Of a stretch of DNA of 64,000 bases, positions 30,632 through 39,474 are shown one piece after another (the stretch's first letter is position 1; each line of letters starts with the position of its first letter). This stretch comes from Candidatus Sumerlaeota bacterium (GTDB lineage Bacteria > Sumerlaeota > Sumerlaeia > Sumerlaeales > Sumerlaeaceae): contig JAAZBM010000014.1 in NCBI GenBank assembly GCA_012513815.1, forward strand, positions 1 to 64,000. The letters run 5' to 3'. The notes beneath the pieces are model-generated. The model did no database searches, had not been told where the DNA came from, and was given only the letters and a program-made list of their open reading frames with translations. The position numbers and the translations under genes are program-made.

Positions 30632-30922
30632 CTACCAAGCCGCTTTTTGCAGGTCATTCTCTTTCATCAAATAATTATCATTTTTGTTCGTTACATGCCC
30701 AAAATAACGACGGAAGCATGGTTTGGAAACAAAACAATGGATAGGACGCAAAACGACATTCTCGACGATTGTACCGGCCGCATGAACAGGCAATGCAACA
30801 ATGCGTAACGGATCAGTAAATTCGTTCTGCGAACCGGGATTATAGCTATGCGCATAACAGCCTGAGGCACTTGCGCAAACAATAATAGCAATAATAGCTG
30901 ACTTAAGCAAACCTGTTTTCAT
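30632..30922 (-). CDS. Small predicted lipoprotein of unknown function
   Basis: The protein of about 96 residues has a lipoprotein signal (MKTGLLKSAIIAIIVCASASGC) and a short mature part with ALPVHAAGTIVENVVLRPIHCFVS. The ATG at 30922 has AAGGA about 10 bp upstream, which is better than the upstream ATG at 30949. The DPLRIVALPVH segment recalls small YceK/YidQ-like lipoproteins, but the similarity is slight. It follows tig on the same strand after a terminator, so it is probably transcribed alone. Confidence 0.65.
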   Translation of the reverse strand: MKTGLLKSAIIAIIVCASASGCYAHSYNPGSQNEFTDPLRIVALPVHAAGTIVENVVLRPIHCFVSKPCFRRYFGHVTNKNDNYLMKENDLQKAAW

Positions 30923-31003
30923 AGTACGGTTATCCTTGTAGAATATCATTAATATATGCTTTTGAACAAATTTAATGCATAATCCTTATGATTAATAAAA
31001 CTA

Positions 31004-31041
31004 ATTCGAGAACAACAGTTCTCAACCTGTTGTCCTCGAAT
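31004..31041 (-). terminator. Terminator of tig
   Basis: ATTCGAG and CTCGAAT plus ACAACAG and CTGTTGT form a stem of 14 pairs with one mismatch, followed on the minus strand by AGTTTTATT. It lies 28 bp past the trigger factor stop. Confidence 0.85.
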
Positions 31042-31069
31042 CAATGTGCTTAAGTCCGATAAACGGGTG

Positions 31070-32458
31070 TTATTCGGCTTTGTTACCTTCTTTAGCAGGC
31101 TCTTCGGCCGGTTTAGGGTCCACAAGCTTAATGGTGTTGTTCGCAAGCAAGAAGTCACGTACTTTTTCAAAGGTAACCTGCTTAACAAACTGATCCCATT
31201 CGCGACGTTTTTCGAGGGCGGCACGAACGGCCAGCGGCTTGCGGCCTTCCTGCTCGGCGCGTTTGGCAAGAGCGGCGTCGATGTCGGCATCCGACGCTTC
31301 AAGCTTTTCTTTTTCGGAAATCGACTCAATCAGCAAATACGCCTTCGCTTGGTCAAGCGCGTCATTGAGCAATCTGTTCTGATACTCTTCCTGTGTTTTG
31401 ACGCCATTCAGACGAGCAGCATAACCATTCTGACGCATCATGAACATATCTTGGCGCCACATTTCGCGAGCCAATGAAGCTCTCATGCTCGGCGGAACTT
31501 GGAAATCATGGCTGGCGATAACTTTGACCATCAATGCTTCAAAGCTTTCTTCCGCCTGAGTCTCCACCGCATTCGTCTGCATCATGTCGGAGATTTTCTT
31601 TTTCATGTCCTCGAGGTTGTCATATCCACGGTCCTTGGCAAAATCATCATTCAACTCAGGCTCGAGCATCTTGGTGACTTCTTTGATTTCGAGGGTAAAC
31701 TTGTGAGGCTGTGGTGTGGATGCACCTGTGTTGATGGACGCTTCAATAATCTCGCCACTCTTCTTGCCCTTAAGCATATCCACAAGACGAGCCGGTAGAG
31801 TTCCCGCCGGGCGATCCAAAACGAAATCCTTGTCATCACGGACTGTACGACCCTTAGCGTCGATTTCCTTGATGTCAACCTTCAGACCCATTGCGTCAGC
31901 ATATTCTTCGTCAACAGGCTTATAGCTTGCCGAATAACGACGCATCATTTCGATTCTCTTGGTCACTTCTTCCTCGCCCATCGCGACACGCGGGGCTTCG
32001 ACTTCGAGACCTTTGTAATCCTTCGCTTCAACGGTCGGCTTGACTTCCAGACGAACGACGGCCTTGACCGGTTCTCCGTTCTTAATGGTTGCATCCATAA
32101 TCGCAGGCTGGCCATAAATCACAAGATTGTTATCTTTCTCGTACTTGGAAACAATTGTGCCCAACAAACGGCCGAGCAAATCATTGTTCGCGTCGGCTTC
32201 AAAACGCTTGCGAACAAGCGCCATAGGTGCCTTGCCCTGTCTAAAACCTTCGATGCGGGCCTGTTTGCGCCATTCACCAAACAGAGTATTCAGGTGTGTT
32301 TCCCATGCTTGTGCAGGAATCTCGACTGTCAATTCAAGAAACGAATCTGGTAAACTCTTCGTCTCGACTATATTATGCTCCACAACTTCATTCGCTTTTT
32401 GTGCCTGACCAATTGCTTCTTCAAGCACTGGAGCATCTTGTTTCATTTCGTCTGCCAC
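31070..32458 (-). CDS. tig: Trigger factor, ribosome-associated chaperone
   Basis: Trigger factor holds nascent chains at the ribosome exit. The 462-residue protein has the ribosome-docking loop EGFRQGKAP near residues 55-63, an FKBP-like middle domain (about 165-255), and the helical arm region ending in an acidic/Ala-rich tail. It starts with GTG at 32458 with GGAG 11 bp upstream; the in-frame ATG at 32446 is an alternative. No clpP/clpX follows, unlike many genomes. It is divergent from the pilus-motor-like operon at 32753. Confidence 0.95.
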   Translation of the reverse strand: MADEMKQDAPVLEEAIGQAQKANEVVEHNIVETKSLPDSFLELTVEIPAQAWETHLNTLFGEWRKQARIEGFRQGKAPMALVRKRFEADANNDLLGRLLGTIVSKYEKDNNLVIYGQPAIMDATIKNGEPVKAVVRLEVKPTVEAKDYKGLEVEAPRVAMGEEEVTKRIEMMRRYSASYKPVDEEYADAMGLKVDIKEIDAKGRTVRDDKDFVLDRPAGTLPARLVDMLKGKKSGEIIEASINTGASTPQPHKFTLEIKEVTKMLEPELNDDFAKDRGYDNLEDMKKKISDMMQTNAVETQAEESFEALMVKVIASHDFQVPPSMRASLAREMWRQDMFMMRQNGYAARLNGVKTQEEYQNRLLNDALDQAKAYLLIESISEKEKLEASDADIDAALAKRAEQEGRKPLAVRAALEKRREWDQFVKQVTFEKVRDFLLANNTIKLVDPKPAEEPAKEGNKAE

Positions 32459-32752
32459 AGGAGTGGTTTCTCCATTTCAAGTTTATTTTCTTCAGGTATG
32501 ATAACATACGCTAACAATTGGACGAGTGGACAGCAATTCACAATCCATTCGCGCATACTCAGTTTTTATACAAGATTTGAAGCCATATTATCATAAAACT
32601 ATTTTTAGGTTAGCAAAAAGTCATCATTTAGTTGAGTGAAGACTCTATTTTCTTGCAACATTCGTTTTCTCGACGGTATATCATAAAGTAGTTGCTTCGT
32701 TTCGTATGCAGAAAGTGATTAGTAAAGAACCCCGTGAACGAAAGGTACGAAT
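32459..32752. promoter_or_regulatory. Divergent promoter region between tig and the MshEN pseudo-ATPase gene
   Basis: This 294-bp gap has no gene. For the plus strand, TTGCAA (32653-32658) and TATATC (32677-32682) are spaced by 18 bp and could be a sigma-70-type promoter, giving a leader of about 65 nt. AAAGG lies 6 bp before the downstream ATG. No operator-like palindrome stands out. Confidence 0.45.
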
Positions 32753-34135
32753 ATGTCAAACTTCATGTTTGAGAGAGTCAACAATAAAGCTTTGGGTCAG
32801 CTGCTGGTTGAGAAGGGTATTATCTCTTTACAACAGCTTGAAGAAGCACTTGATTACGCGCACAACCAAAACATCCGTCTTGGCGACGCACTAAAGCATC
32901 TTCAATTTGTGTCCAACGATAATATTTCTTTTGCCATTGGTGAGCAGTTTGGTATGACACCTGTCATGATAACGCCAGACATGATTGATTTGGAGTTGCT
33001 CAATCGTTTCCCCGCAAGCCTTTTGCGTAAGCACACAATGTTGCCATTTGTCGAAGTTGGCGATGAAATCGTTGTTCTTATTGCAGACCCACAAGACATT
33101 GAAGGGTTGAGACAATTTGGGTCTTTTGTTCCAAGCAAGAGAGTCACACCTCAATTGGGTGACGCTGAACAGATTTTAGGTTGCATCGACGCTTTGATGC
33201 CGGAACCGGAGAATCCGACAACAACAAATCCGTTACAACGCATTGAGGCTTCAGGCACTCAGCCTGTTCAGCAATGCAATCTGGATGGTCCTGCCCCTGA
33301 ACCCGGCGAACCTTCGTTTGTGAACTGGATGCTTGCACTCACGTTACAAGATATTTCACAAGATGTTATCATTCGCTACGACAGCCGGAGCACACTCGTT
33401 TTTTCGCAGGTTCCTGCCGGCATGACAGCCCCGACACCCGGTTCAAGTATTCATGAGTTATCTGCATCGCTGTTTCCTGTTTTGCTAAATGAGATTTATA
33501 GCAACTGTGTTGCACTGTCACCTTTACAGAGCGATGTTTTCCGTTGGAGATCGCCTCTCAGATTTGTAGGCAACCGCTACTCAATCGAGTTTTCGGTTTC
33601 GCACGATATTGGAGCATCCTTCCTCCGTCTGCGTCCTTATCATCTTCTGGAGAGAATTGAGGACCCAGCAGCGATTCTTCCATACAAAGCAAGAAAGCTG
33701 ACGTTTGCGATTTTTGATTCGCCAATCACAATGCAGCAATACATCCTAAACATTGTAAGTTGTGTCAAAACATCCGCGCTCATTATTCAGCAAATGCTAC
33801 GTGGTGTCATCCGTGGCACAATTGCTTATCCCGCGGGGTTCATAAAGCCTGCACAGTTAGCGGCATACTACAACGCGAAAGTTGTCATTTTCGATCATCC
33901 GATTTCGAAAGCGGATATCGCGAGCATTCAATTTGCCATGCTGAATCCGCCCGATATTCATGTCTGTGTGCTCATGAAAGATGAGTACACAATCTCCCCC
34001 TCTCAGGAGGCTGTCGATTTATTGACAACCGCAGGCAGTCCATTCTGTGTTTTGGATTGCCGTCATGACAACATCGCCGGCATTGAAATTGATAAGAATC
34101 GTGGGTTACGTATCTTAAACGGCAAGGGAGCCTAA
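32753..34135 (+). CDS. MshEN-domain protein with a degenerate PilB/GspE-like ATPase region
   Basis: Residues 1-135 or so are a good MshEN/T2SSE_N domain (LGQLLVEKGIISLQQLEEAL, then LLRKHTMLPFVEVGDEIVVLIADPQD), as at the N terminus of PilB and GspE. The rest follows the PilB order loosely (SFVNWMLALTLQDISQDVIIRYD for the SDIHIEP region, then RFVGNRYSIEFSVSHDIGASFLRLRP). There is no GPTGSGKT, no GExRD Walker B, no HTNDA box and no cysteine zinc motif. At 460 residues it is about 110 shorter than the intact homologue at 6169. It looks intact as a gene but catalytically dead. Its stop is 3 bp before pilT, so it is co-translated with a motor ATPase. A regulatory or adaptor subunit is inferred. Confidence 0.8.
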   Translation: MSNFMFERVNNKALGQLLVEKGIISLQQLEEALDYAHNQNIRLGDALKHLQFVSNDNISFAIGEQFGMTPVMITPDMIDLELLNRFPASLLRKHTMLPFVEVGDEIVVLIADPQDIEGLRQFGSFVPSKRVTPQLGDAEQILGCIDALMPEPENPTTTNPLQRIEASGTQPVQQCNLDGPAPEPGEPSFVNWMLALTLQDISQDVIIRYDSRSTLVFSQVPAGMTAPTPGSSIHELSASLFPVLLNEIYSNCVALSPLQSDVFRWRSPLRFVGNRYSIEFSVSHDIGASFLRLRPYHLLERIEDPAAILPYKARKLTFAIFDSPITMQQYILNIVSCVKTSALIIQQMLRGVIRGTIAYPAGFIKPAQLAAYYNAKVVIFDHPISKADIASIQFAMLNPPDIHVCVLMKDEYTISPSQEAVDLLTTAGSPFCVLDCRHDNIAGIEIDKNRGLRILNGKGA

Positions 34136-34138
34136 TCT

Positions 34139-35332
34139 ATGGATTTAGCAGATCTCCTTTTGCTCACAATGGATTCGGGAGCATCCGACTTACATTTGAC
34201 GTCTAATCAGTACCCATGTATCAGATTGCATGGAAAGATTAAGCCTTTAACCGATCAGGAATTGCTCACACCAGAGGGCGTTCATGATATCATTTTTGAT
34301 ATTCTAACCGACGAACAAAAGAAGCGCTTCGAGCGAGACATGGAATTGGATTTTGCGCTCGAACTCGGCCCCAAAGTCCGCTTTCGTGGAAATGTTTTCC
34401 GCAATCGTCTGGGCGACGGTGCTGTGTTCCGTGTGATTCCTACACGTATTCGCACGATGGAAGAACTCAATCTGCCCAATACATTGAAGGATTTGTGTGA
34501 GATGCCTCGCGGCATCGTCCTCGTGACCGGCCCAACAGGAAGCGGTAAATCAACAACACTGGCCGCAATGATTAACTATATCAACGAGACTGAAGCCGGA
34601 CACATCTTGACGATGGAAGACCCCATCGAATTTGTGCACCCACACAAGAAATCGATTGTCAATCAACGTGAAGTTGGGTCGAGCACTATGAGTTTTGGCA
34701 ATGCATTGCGTGCGGCCCTCCGTGAAGACCCCGACACAATTCTTGTCGGTGAAATGCGTGATTTAGAGACGATTCAGTTAGCCTTGACCGCAGCTGAAAC
34801 CGGTCACTTGGTTTTTGGAACTCTGCACACTAGCAGCGCTCCCAAAACGATTGACCGTATTGTTGATGTCTTCCCGCCGACACAACAGGAGCAGGTTCGC
34901 ATCATGCTCAGCGAATCCATTCAGGGCGTTATCTGTCAGTGTCTGATTCCGCGTGCCGATGGCAATGGTCGTGTTTGCGCCATGGAAATAATGTTGGGAA
35001 CATCGGCTGTGCGTGCTCTGATTCGCGAAGGCAAAACGCACCAGATTCCGTCGATGATTCAGGTCGGAGCCAGATATGGTATGCAAGGGTTGGATCAGCA
35101 GTTGAAGAATTTTGTGTATCAAGGACTCATCACAAAAGAAGATGCTCTTGAATATGCCAATAACAAGTTTTTGTTTGAGCAGGGCGAGAATACACCAATC
35201 ACACCGGTACGTCAGTCTTCGCCGACGCCTTTGCCAGAAAAACCCGCTGCGCCAAAGCCCGCTCCACAATCGGTCGGAGCAAGTCCGGGAGCCTCACATG
35301 AGGAAGACTGGATGAAAATCTATAAGAAGTAA
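34139..35332 (+). CDS. pilT: PilT-family pilus retraction ATPase
   Basis: PilT hexamers pull pili back by depolymerising pilins. The 397-residue protein starts DLLLLTMDSGASDLHLTSNQYP. It has Walker A GPTGSGKS at 131-138, Walker B DTILVGEMRD, the His box GTLHTSSA, and AIRTRY-like and IDRIVDVFPP motifs. A Pro/Ala-rich tail of about 45 residues extends beyond the usual end. AAGGGAG precedes the start by 8 bp. It follows the pseudo-ATPase gene by 3 bp and ends at a strong terminator. The symbol is by family; which of the two paralogues is PilT and which PilU-like is uncertain. Confidence 0.9.
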   Translation: MDLADLLLLTMDSGASDLHLTSNQYPCIRLHGKIKPLTDQELLTPEGVHDIIFDILTDEQKKRFERDMELDFALELGPKVRFRGNVFRNRLGDGAVFRVIPTRIRTMEELNLPNTLKDLCEMPRGIVLVTGPTGSGKSTTLAAMINYINETEAGHILTMEDPIEFVHPHKKSIVNQREVGSSTMSFGNALRAALREDPDTILVGEMRDLETIQLALTAAETGHLVFGTLHTSSAPKTIDRIVDVFPPTQQEQVRIMLSESIQGVICQCLIPRADGNGRVCAMEIMLGTSAVRALIREGKTHQIPSMIQVGARYGMQGLDQQLKNFVYQGLITKEDALEYANNKFLFEQGENTPITPVRQSSPTPLPEKPAAPKPAPQSVGASPGASHEEDWMKIYKK

Positions 35333-35358
35333 TTCGTCGAGAAACGCAATATTGCTTG

Positions 35359-35398
35359 AGACCAGACAGTTGTCATACTGTCTGGTCTGTTTTGTTTT
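35359..35398 (+). terminator. Strong terminator after pilT
   Basis: A perfect 12-bp stem (AGACCAGACAGT/ACTGTCTGGTCT) with a 6-nt loop is followed by GTTTTGTTTT. It closes the pseudo-ATPase/pilT transcript. Confidence 0.92.
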
Positions 35399-35428
35399 CA
35401 AAAGGAAATTACTAATTTCTTTAGTTTT

Positions 35429-35457
35429 TTGACAGATTTTGTATATTGTGTTACATG
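35429..35457 (+). promoter_or_regulatory. Putative promoter of the second PilT-family gene
   Basis: TTGACA (35429-35434) matches the -35 consensus perfectly, and TACATG lies after a 17-bp spacer. The start codon is about 30 bp further on with GGAG upstream. The -10 match is weak. It lies just after the terminator, so the second gene has its own transcript. Confidence 0.55.
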
Positions 35458-35486
35458 TGCATCACAAAACATTTGGAGATTGATTA

Positions 35487-36551
35487 ATGTCGTATGTAAT
35501 GACAGATTTACTTTTAGAAATGGTCAAAATGGGAAGCTCTGATTTGTTTGTAACTGCGGATGCAGTTCCTAAGGCTCTTGTTTATGGAAAACTAAACGAC
35601 TTAGGAACCGAGGTACTCACCTCACAACAGTCTCGTGATTTGGCAAAGGAAATCTGCACGGATGAGCAGTGGAAGGAATTCGAGGCAACCCACGATTTGA
35701 ACCTTGCTTACAAAATTGATGACCAACGTTGGCGTTTGAACATCTATATGCAGCGGGGCAATGTTGCGCTTGTTGCCCGTGTCATTCGGACAGCTATCCC
35801 ATCACTTAACGAATTGCATTTACCCGCTGTTTTCTCGGAACTCGTCATGATGAAACGTGGCATTCTATTTGTCACAGGCGCAACAGGAAGTGGCAAATCC
35901 ACCACATTGGCCGCCTTGATTGATTATCGTAATATAAACTCTTCCGGACACATTGTCACCGTCGAAGATCCTATCGAATTTGTTCATGAACACAAAGGCT
36001 GTCTTATCAGCCAACGTGAAATTGGTATCGACACATTGAGCTTTGACGAAGCGATGAAGAGCGTTCTGCGCCAAGCACCGAACGTAATTCTGCTCGGTGA
36101 GATTCGAGATGTCGAAACAGCTAAATTCGCACTTCATGCTTCCGATACCGGTCACTTGATTTTGTGTACGCTTCATACAAACAACGCGAACCAGACAATC
36201 GAACGTCTGGTAAATCTGTTCCCACCGGAACAGAGTAATGCATTGCTCTATCAGCTTTCCAACAACCTCGTGGGCGTTATCAGTCAGCGACTGATTCCGA
36301 CCATTGATGGCAAGCGAGTTGCGGCCATCGAGATTCTCGTGAACACCGCACGCATCAAAGAGTTGATTTTGAACAACAAACTGGATGAACTCAAGAGCAC
36401 AATGGCCAAAGGCAATACGATCGGGATGCAGACATTCGACCAAGCACTCTACCAATTGACCAAGGACGGTATCATCGCTGAGGACACCGCAATCAAGTTT
36501 GCGGATTCGTCAAACGACTTGAAACTCAAACTCCGCGGAATCGGCAACTGA
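35487..36551 (+). CDS. PilT/PilU-family motor ATPase
   Basis: The 354-residue paralogue of the preceding PilT has Walker A GATGSGKS at 131-138, Walker B NVILLGEIRD, and the His box CTLHTNNA followed by TIERLVNLFPPEQ. It lacks the proline-rich tail. PilU-type ATPases assist or modulate PilT in retraction. The gene has its own promoter and is followed 4 bp later by a polytopic membrane protein gene. Confidence 0.92.
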   Translation: MSYVMTDLLLEMVKMGSSDLFVTADAVPKALVYGKLNDLGTEVLTSQQSRDLAKEICTDEQWKEFEATHDLNLAYKIDDQRWRLNIYMQRGNVALVARVIRTAIPSLNELHLPAVFSELVMMKRGILFVTGATGSGKSTTLAALIDYRNINSSGHIVTVEDPIEFVHEHKGCLISQREIGIDTLSFDEAMKSVLRQAPNVILLGEIRDVETAKFALHASDTGHLILCTLHTNNANQTIERLVNLFPPEQSNALLYQLSNNLVGVISQRLIPTIDGKRVAAIEILVNTARIKELILNNKLDELKSTMAKGNTIGMQTFDQALYQLTKDGIIAEDTAIKFADSSNDLKLKLRGIGN

Positions 36552-36555
36552 TTTT

Positions 36556-38055
36556 ATGGAGCAGGCAAACGAGAACAGCGACGCCCCCAATATCACTATG
36601 CGACAAGCCATTATCGCAGGACTTATTGTGGGAGTCGCGCTGTTTTTTTCGTTTGTTCTCTTTGACCACAAAGAACCCGGATGGAGTGTCAATTCGCGAT
36701 TCTGTCTGACGATGGCCATTGTTGATGAAGGGCGTTTGTCCATCGACGACTTCGCAAACATCAAATCCATGCAAACCGATGATGTCGCACAATTCCGTGG
36801 GCATCTTTACTCCGACAAAGCGATTGGCGTCAGCCTCTTGGCAATTGCCCCTATGGTCGCGATGCGTGGAATAGAACGGATGGCACAAACGCATTTTTCG
36901 GTCAGCACATTACGCTATTGGACAACGATTTGTGTTAGTGCGCTCAGTGCCGCACTGGCCGGATTCTTCCTGTTTCTCTATCTGTCACAGCTTCGCCTGA
37001 CTGGCGCCTCCAACCGTTCCACCCTGTGGGGTGCAGTTACTGTTATCGTTGGGATAATGCTTGGAACGCAATACTTTGGTCATGCGACACTACTGCTTTC
37101 CTATGCCCCGGCAGCAATGTTTTTGGCAGCTGCGATGCTCACCATACAAATTGGTTTGAACAGTAATCGTTTTTCATGCAAACGTGCCTTTTGTTGCGGA
37201 CTCTTGGCAGGACTTAGTATACTGTGTGAAACGCTATGGGGTGTCGCCGCTGTTGGTATTCTCGCCGTAATCGCATGGCAAGAGAAACACCGTTTCATGA
37301 CAATTACACCGGTACTGCTCGGCGGAATGCTTTTGGGAGTTATGCCATTCATTCTCTACAGCTTGACCATTTTTGGAACCTTAACGATTCCATACGAGTA
37401 TGAACGCAATGAGATGTTTCGCACAGCGATGACTCAGGGATTCATGGGCGCCAGTTGGCCAAATCTGAAAGTACTCGCCTACCTGACAGTGCTACCCTAC
37501 CGTGGTATCTTTTTCCATTCGCCCTTCTTACTTCTCGCCCTTCCGGGACTGTGCTTCCTGTGGAAGAACAAATCCTTCAGGGCGCTTAGCCTGATGATTT
37601 TCGTCGTATCTGTTTTTTATCTTTTGTTCAACAGCGCGTACTATATGTGGTGGGGAGGCTGGAACTTTTCGCCACGGCACCTGTCGATGCTGCCTATCCT
37701 ATTTGCAGCGCCACTGTTTGCCTTTTATGTCAAAAACAGAGCATGTGGCATTGCAATGAGCATCCTTCTAGTTCCGGCATTGATTATTCATTTCATTGTT
37801 GTTTGTACAGACCCGCAGTGGCCTGACACAAACAGCTTTACAACACTGGAAATGTTACTGTCTCCGGAGAACCTTCAGCAGTTGAAATGGGTTTGGTATG
37901 GCGGGATGCTACGAAGTTTTCTGAATGGTCACGCTCAAGGAACAATCTTAGGCGGACAAATGACCATTATTGTTTTGTTGGTTGTGTGGATTGCCGCAAA
38001 AAGTTTTATACTTCTTTCAGTAAAGAATTTTCATGGAATCTGTAAAAAGAATTAA
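36556..38055 (+). CDS. Polytopic membrane protein, possible GT-C-type glycosyltransferase
   Basis: The 499-residue protein has about ten or more hydrophobic segments, the first near residues 15-35. Between the first two is a soluble loop with SRFCLTMAIVDEGRLSIDDF, then TDDVAQFRGHLYSDKAIGVSLLA. This pattern occurs in large families of membrane proteins annotated as mannosyltransferase- or ArnT-like, where an early Asp-rich loop forms the active site. It starts 4 bp after the PilU-like gene and 29 bp before pyrH on the same strand. I cannot assign a substrate or a link to pili. Confidence 0.7.
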   Translation: MEQANENSDAPNITMRQAIIAGLIVGVALFFSFVLFDHKEPGWSVNSRFCLTMAIVDEGRLSIDDFANIKSMQTDDVAQFRGHLYSDKAIGVSLLAIAPMVAMRGIERMAQTHFSVSTLRYWTTICVSALSAALAGFFLFLYLSQLRLTGASNRSTLWGAVTVIVGIMLGTQYFGHATLLLSYAPAAMFLAAAMLTIQIGLNSNRFSCKRAFCCGLLAGLSILCETLWGVAAVGILAVIAWQEKHRFMTITPVLLGGMLLGVMPFILYSLTIFGTLTIPYEYERNEMFRTAMTQGFMGASWPNLKVLAYLTVLPYRGIFFHSPFLLLALPGLCFLWKNKSFRALSLMIFVVSVFYLLFNSAYYMWWGGWNFSPRHLSMLPILFAAPLFAFYVKNRACGIAMSILLVPALIIHFIVVCTDPQWPDTNSFTTLEMLLSPENLQQLKWVWYGGMLRSFLNGHAQGTILGGQMTIIVLLVVWIAAKSFILLSVKNFHGICKKN

Positions 38056-38084
38056 GAACGATTTAGGAGAACGATCAAACCATA

Positions 38085-38807
38085 ATGGTCACTGAACGCA
38101 AACCCCTCAAACGAGTATTGCTCAAACTGTCGGGAGAAGCACTCAAAGGCAAACACGCCTTTGGGGTTGATTATGAGTACGTTGGGCATCTTGCCGACGA
38201 AATACTGGAACTTACAACCACAACGAATGCCGAACTTGGCATTGTGATTGGTGGTGGCAACTATATTCGCGGAGGGCAGCAAGGCGACATAGATCGTGCT
38301 GTCGGCGATTATATGGGCATGTTGGGAACAATGATTAACAGCATGGCACTACAGGCTGTTTTCGAGGCTAAAGGCATGCAGACAAGAGTTGTCAGCGCTT
38401 TGGAAATCAAGGAGATTGCCGAGAGTTATATCAGACGCCGTGCGATTCGTCATCTGGAAAAGAAACGCATTGTCATTTTCGCTTGCGGAACGGGCAACCC
38501 ATTCTTCACAACGGATACCGCTGCTGCCCTAAGAGGCGCTGAGATTGGTGCCGAAGCCATTCTCAAGGGCACAAATGTGGACGGCGTGTATAGCGATGAC
38601 CCACGCAAAAATCCCGATGCGAAACTTTATCACACCATAACATTTAGCGAAGCATTGGAACGGCATCTCAAGGTCATGGATGCCACTGCTCTCGCCCTGT
38701 GCCGAGAGAACAACACACCCATTATCGTTTTCAATATGAACAAACCCGGAAATATCCGTAAGGCTATTGAAGGACAAATTATAGGAACCTATGTAGGAGG
38801 AGAATAA
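38085..38807 (+). CDS. pyrH: UMP kinase
   Basis: PyrH phosphorylates UMP to UDP with ATP in pyrimidine synthesis. The 240-residue amino acid kinase-fold protein has LLKLSGEALKG, IVIGGGNYIRGG, FACGTGNPFFTTDTAAALRG and TNVDGVYSDDPRKNPDA, all typical. AGGAG lies about 14 bp before the ATG. It is followed 3 bp later by frr, the common pyrH-frr pair, although tsf is absent. Confidence 0.97.
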   Translation: MVTERKPLKRVLLKLSGEALKGKHAFGVDYEYVGHLADEILELTTTTNAELGIVIGGGNYIRGGQQGDIDRAVGDYMGMLGTMINSMALQAVFEAKGMQTRVVSALEIKEIAESYIRRRAIRHLEKKRIVIFACGTGNPFFTTDTAAALRGAEIGAEAILKGTNVDGVYSDDPRKNPDAKLYHTITFSEALERHLKVMDATALALCRENNTPIIVFNMNKPGNIRKAIEGQIIGTYVGGE

Positions 38808-38810
38808 CTT

Positions 38811-39371
38811 ATGCTACTTAACAATGTTTATCAGAGCAGTGAAGCCAAAATGCAAAAAGCGCTTCTCGCAGTTGAGCATGATTTCACAGGACTTCGCACA
38901 GGACGCGCTTCGACAGCGCTTGTGGACGGAGTCCAAATTGAAGCATACGGCACCAAGATGCCGCTCAAACAAGTAGCAACAATCAGCACACCAGACGCAA
39001 GAACTCTGGCCATCACGCCCTTTGATCGCGGACAAATCGCTATCATTGAAAAGGCAATCATCAGCGCAAACCTTGGGATGATGCCCAATAATGATGGCTC
39101 GATGATTCGACTCTCAATCCCGATGCTTACGGAGGAACGTCGTAAGGATCTGGTGAAGATGGCGAACAAGATGGCAGAGAACGGACGAATCTCAATTCGT
39201 ACAGTGCGCCGGACAGCAATGGAAGAAGTTAAGAAATTGCAAAAGGCCTCTACTATTACCGAAGACGATATGAAAAAGGCAGAAAAGAAGATTCAGGATA
39301 TGACTGACAAGTGGATAAAGGATATCGACGCCCGCTTGGCTAAAAAAGAAAAGGAAATCATGGAAATCTAA
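38811..39371 (+). CDS. frr: Ribosome recycling factor
   Basis: RRF splits post-termination ribosomes with EF-G. The 186-residue, mostly helical protein has the family pattern LRTGRASTALVDGVQIEAYGTKMPLKQ near the N terminus and LTEERRKDLVKMANKMAENGRISIRTVRR in the middle. AGGAGG precedes the start and the gene is tightly linked to pyrH. It ends at a strong terminator. Confidence 0.97.
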   Translation: MLLNNVYQSSEAKMQKALLAVEHDFTGLRTGRASTALVDGVQIEAYGTKMPLKQVATISTPDARTLAITPFDRGQIAIIEKAIISANLGMMPNNDGSMIRLSIPMLTEERRKDLVKMANKMAENGRISIRTVRRTAMEEVKKLQKASTITEDDMKKAEKKIQDMTDKWIKDIDARLAKKEKEIMEI

Positions 39372-39390
39372 TTTCTATGCTTTGTTATGA

Positions 39391-39424
39391 AAACCCGGTA
39401 TTGACATTACCGGGTTTCTTTATT
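39391..39424 (+). terminator. Terminator of pyrH-frr
   Basis: A perfect 10-bp stem (AAACCCGGTA/TACCGGGTTT) with a 7-nt loop is followed by CTTTATT, 19 bp past the frr stop. Confidence 0.92.
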
Positions 39425-39474
39425 ATATATACGTCGTTGTGCACCAATCAGATAACTATTCATAAGGAGTAACC

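Noticed and set aside
32753-34135. MshEN protein as a frameshifted pilB pseudogene
   Set aside because: It is a single open frame with a start signal, tight spacing to pilT, and no Walker motif in any other frame of the region; the core is diverged rather than broken.
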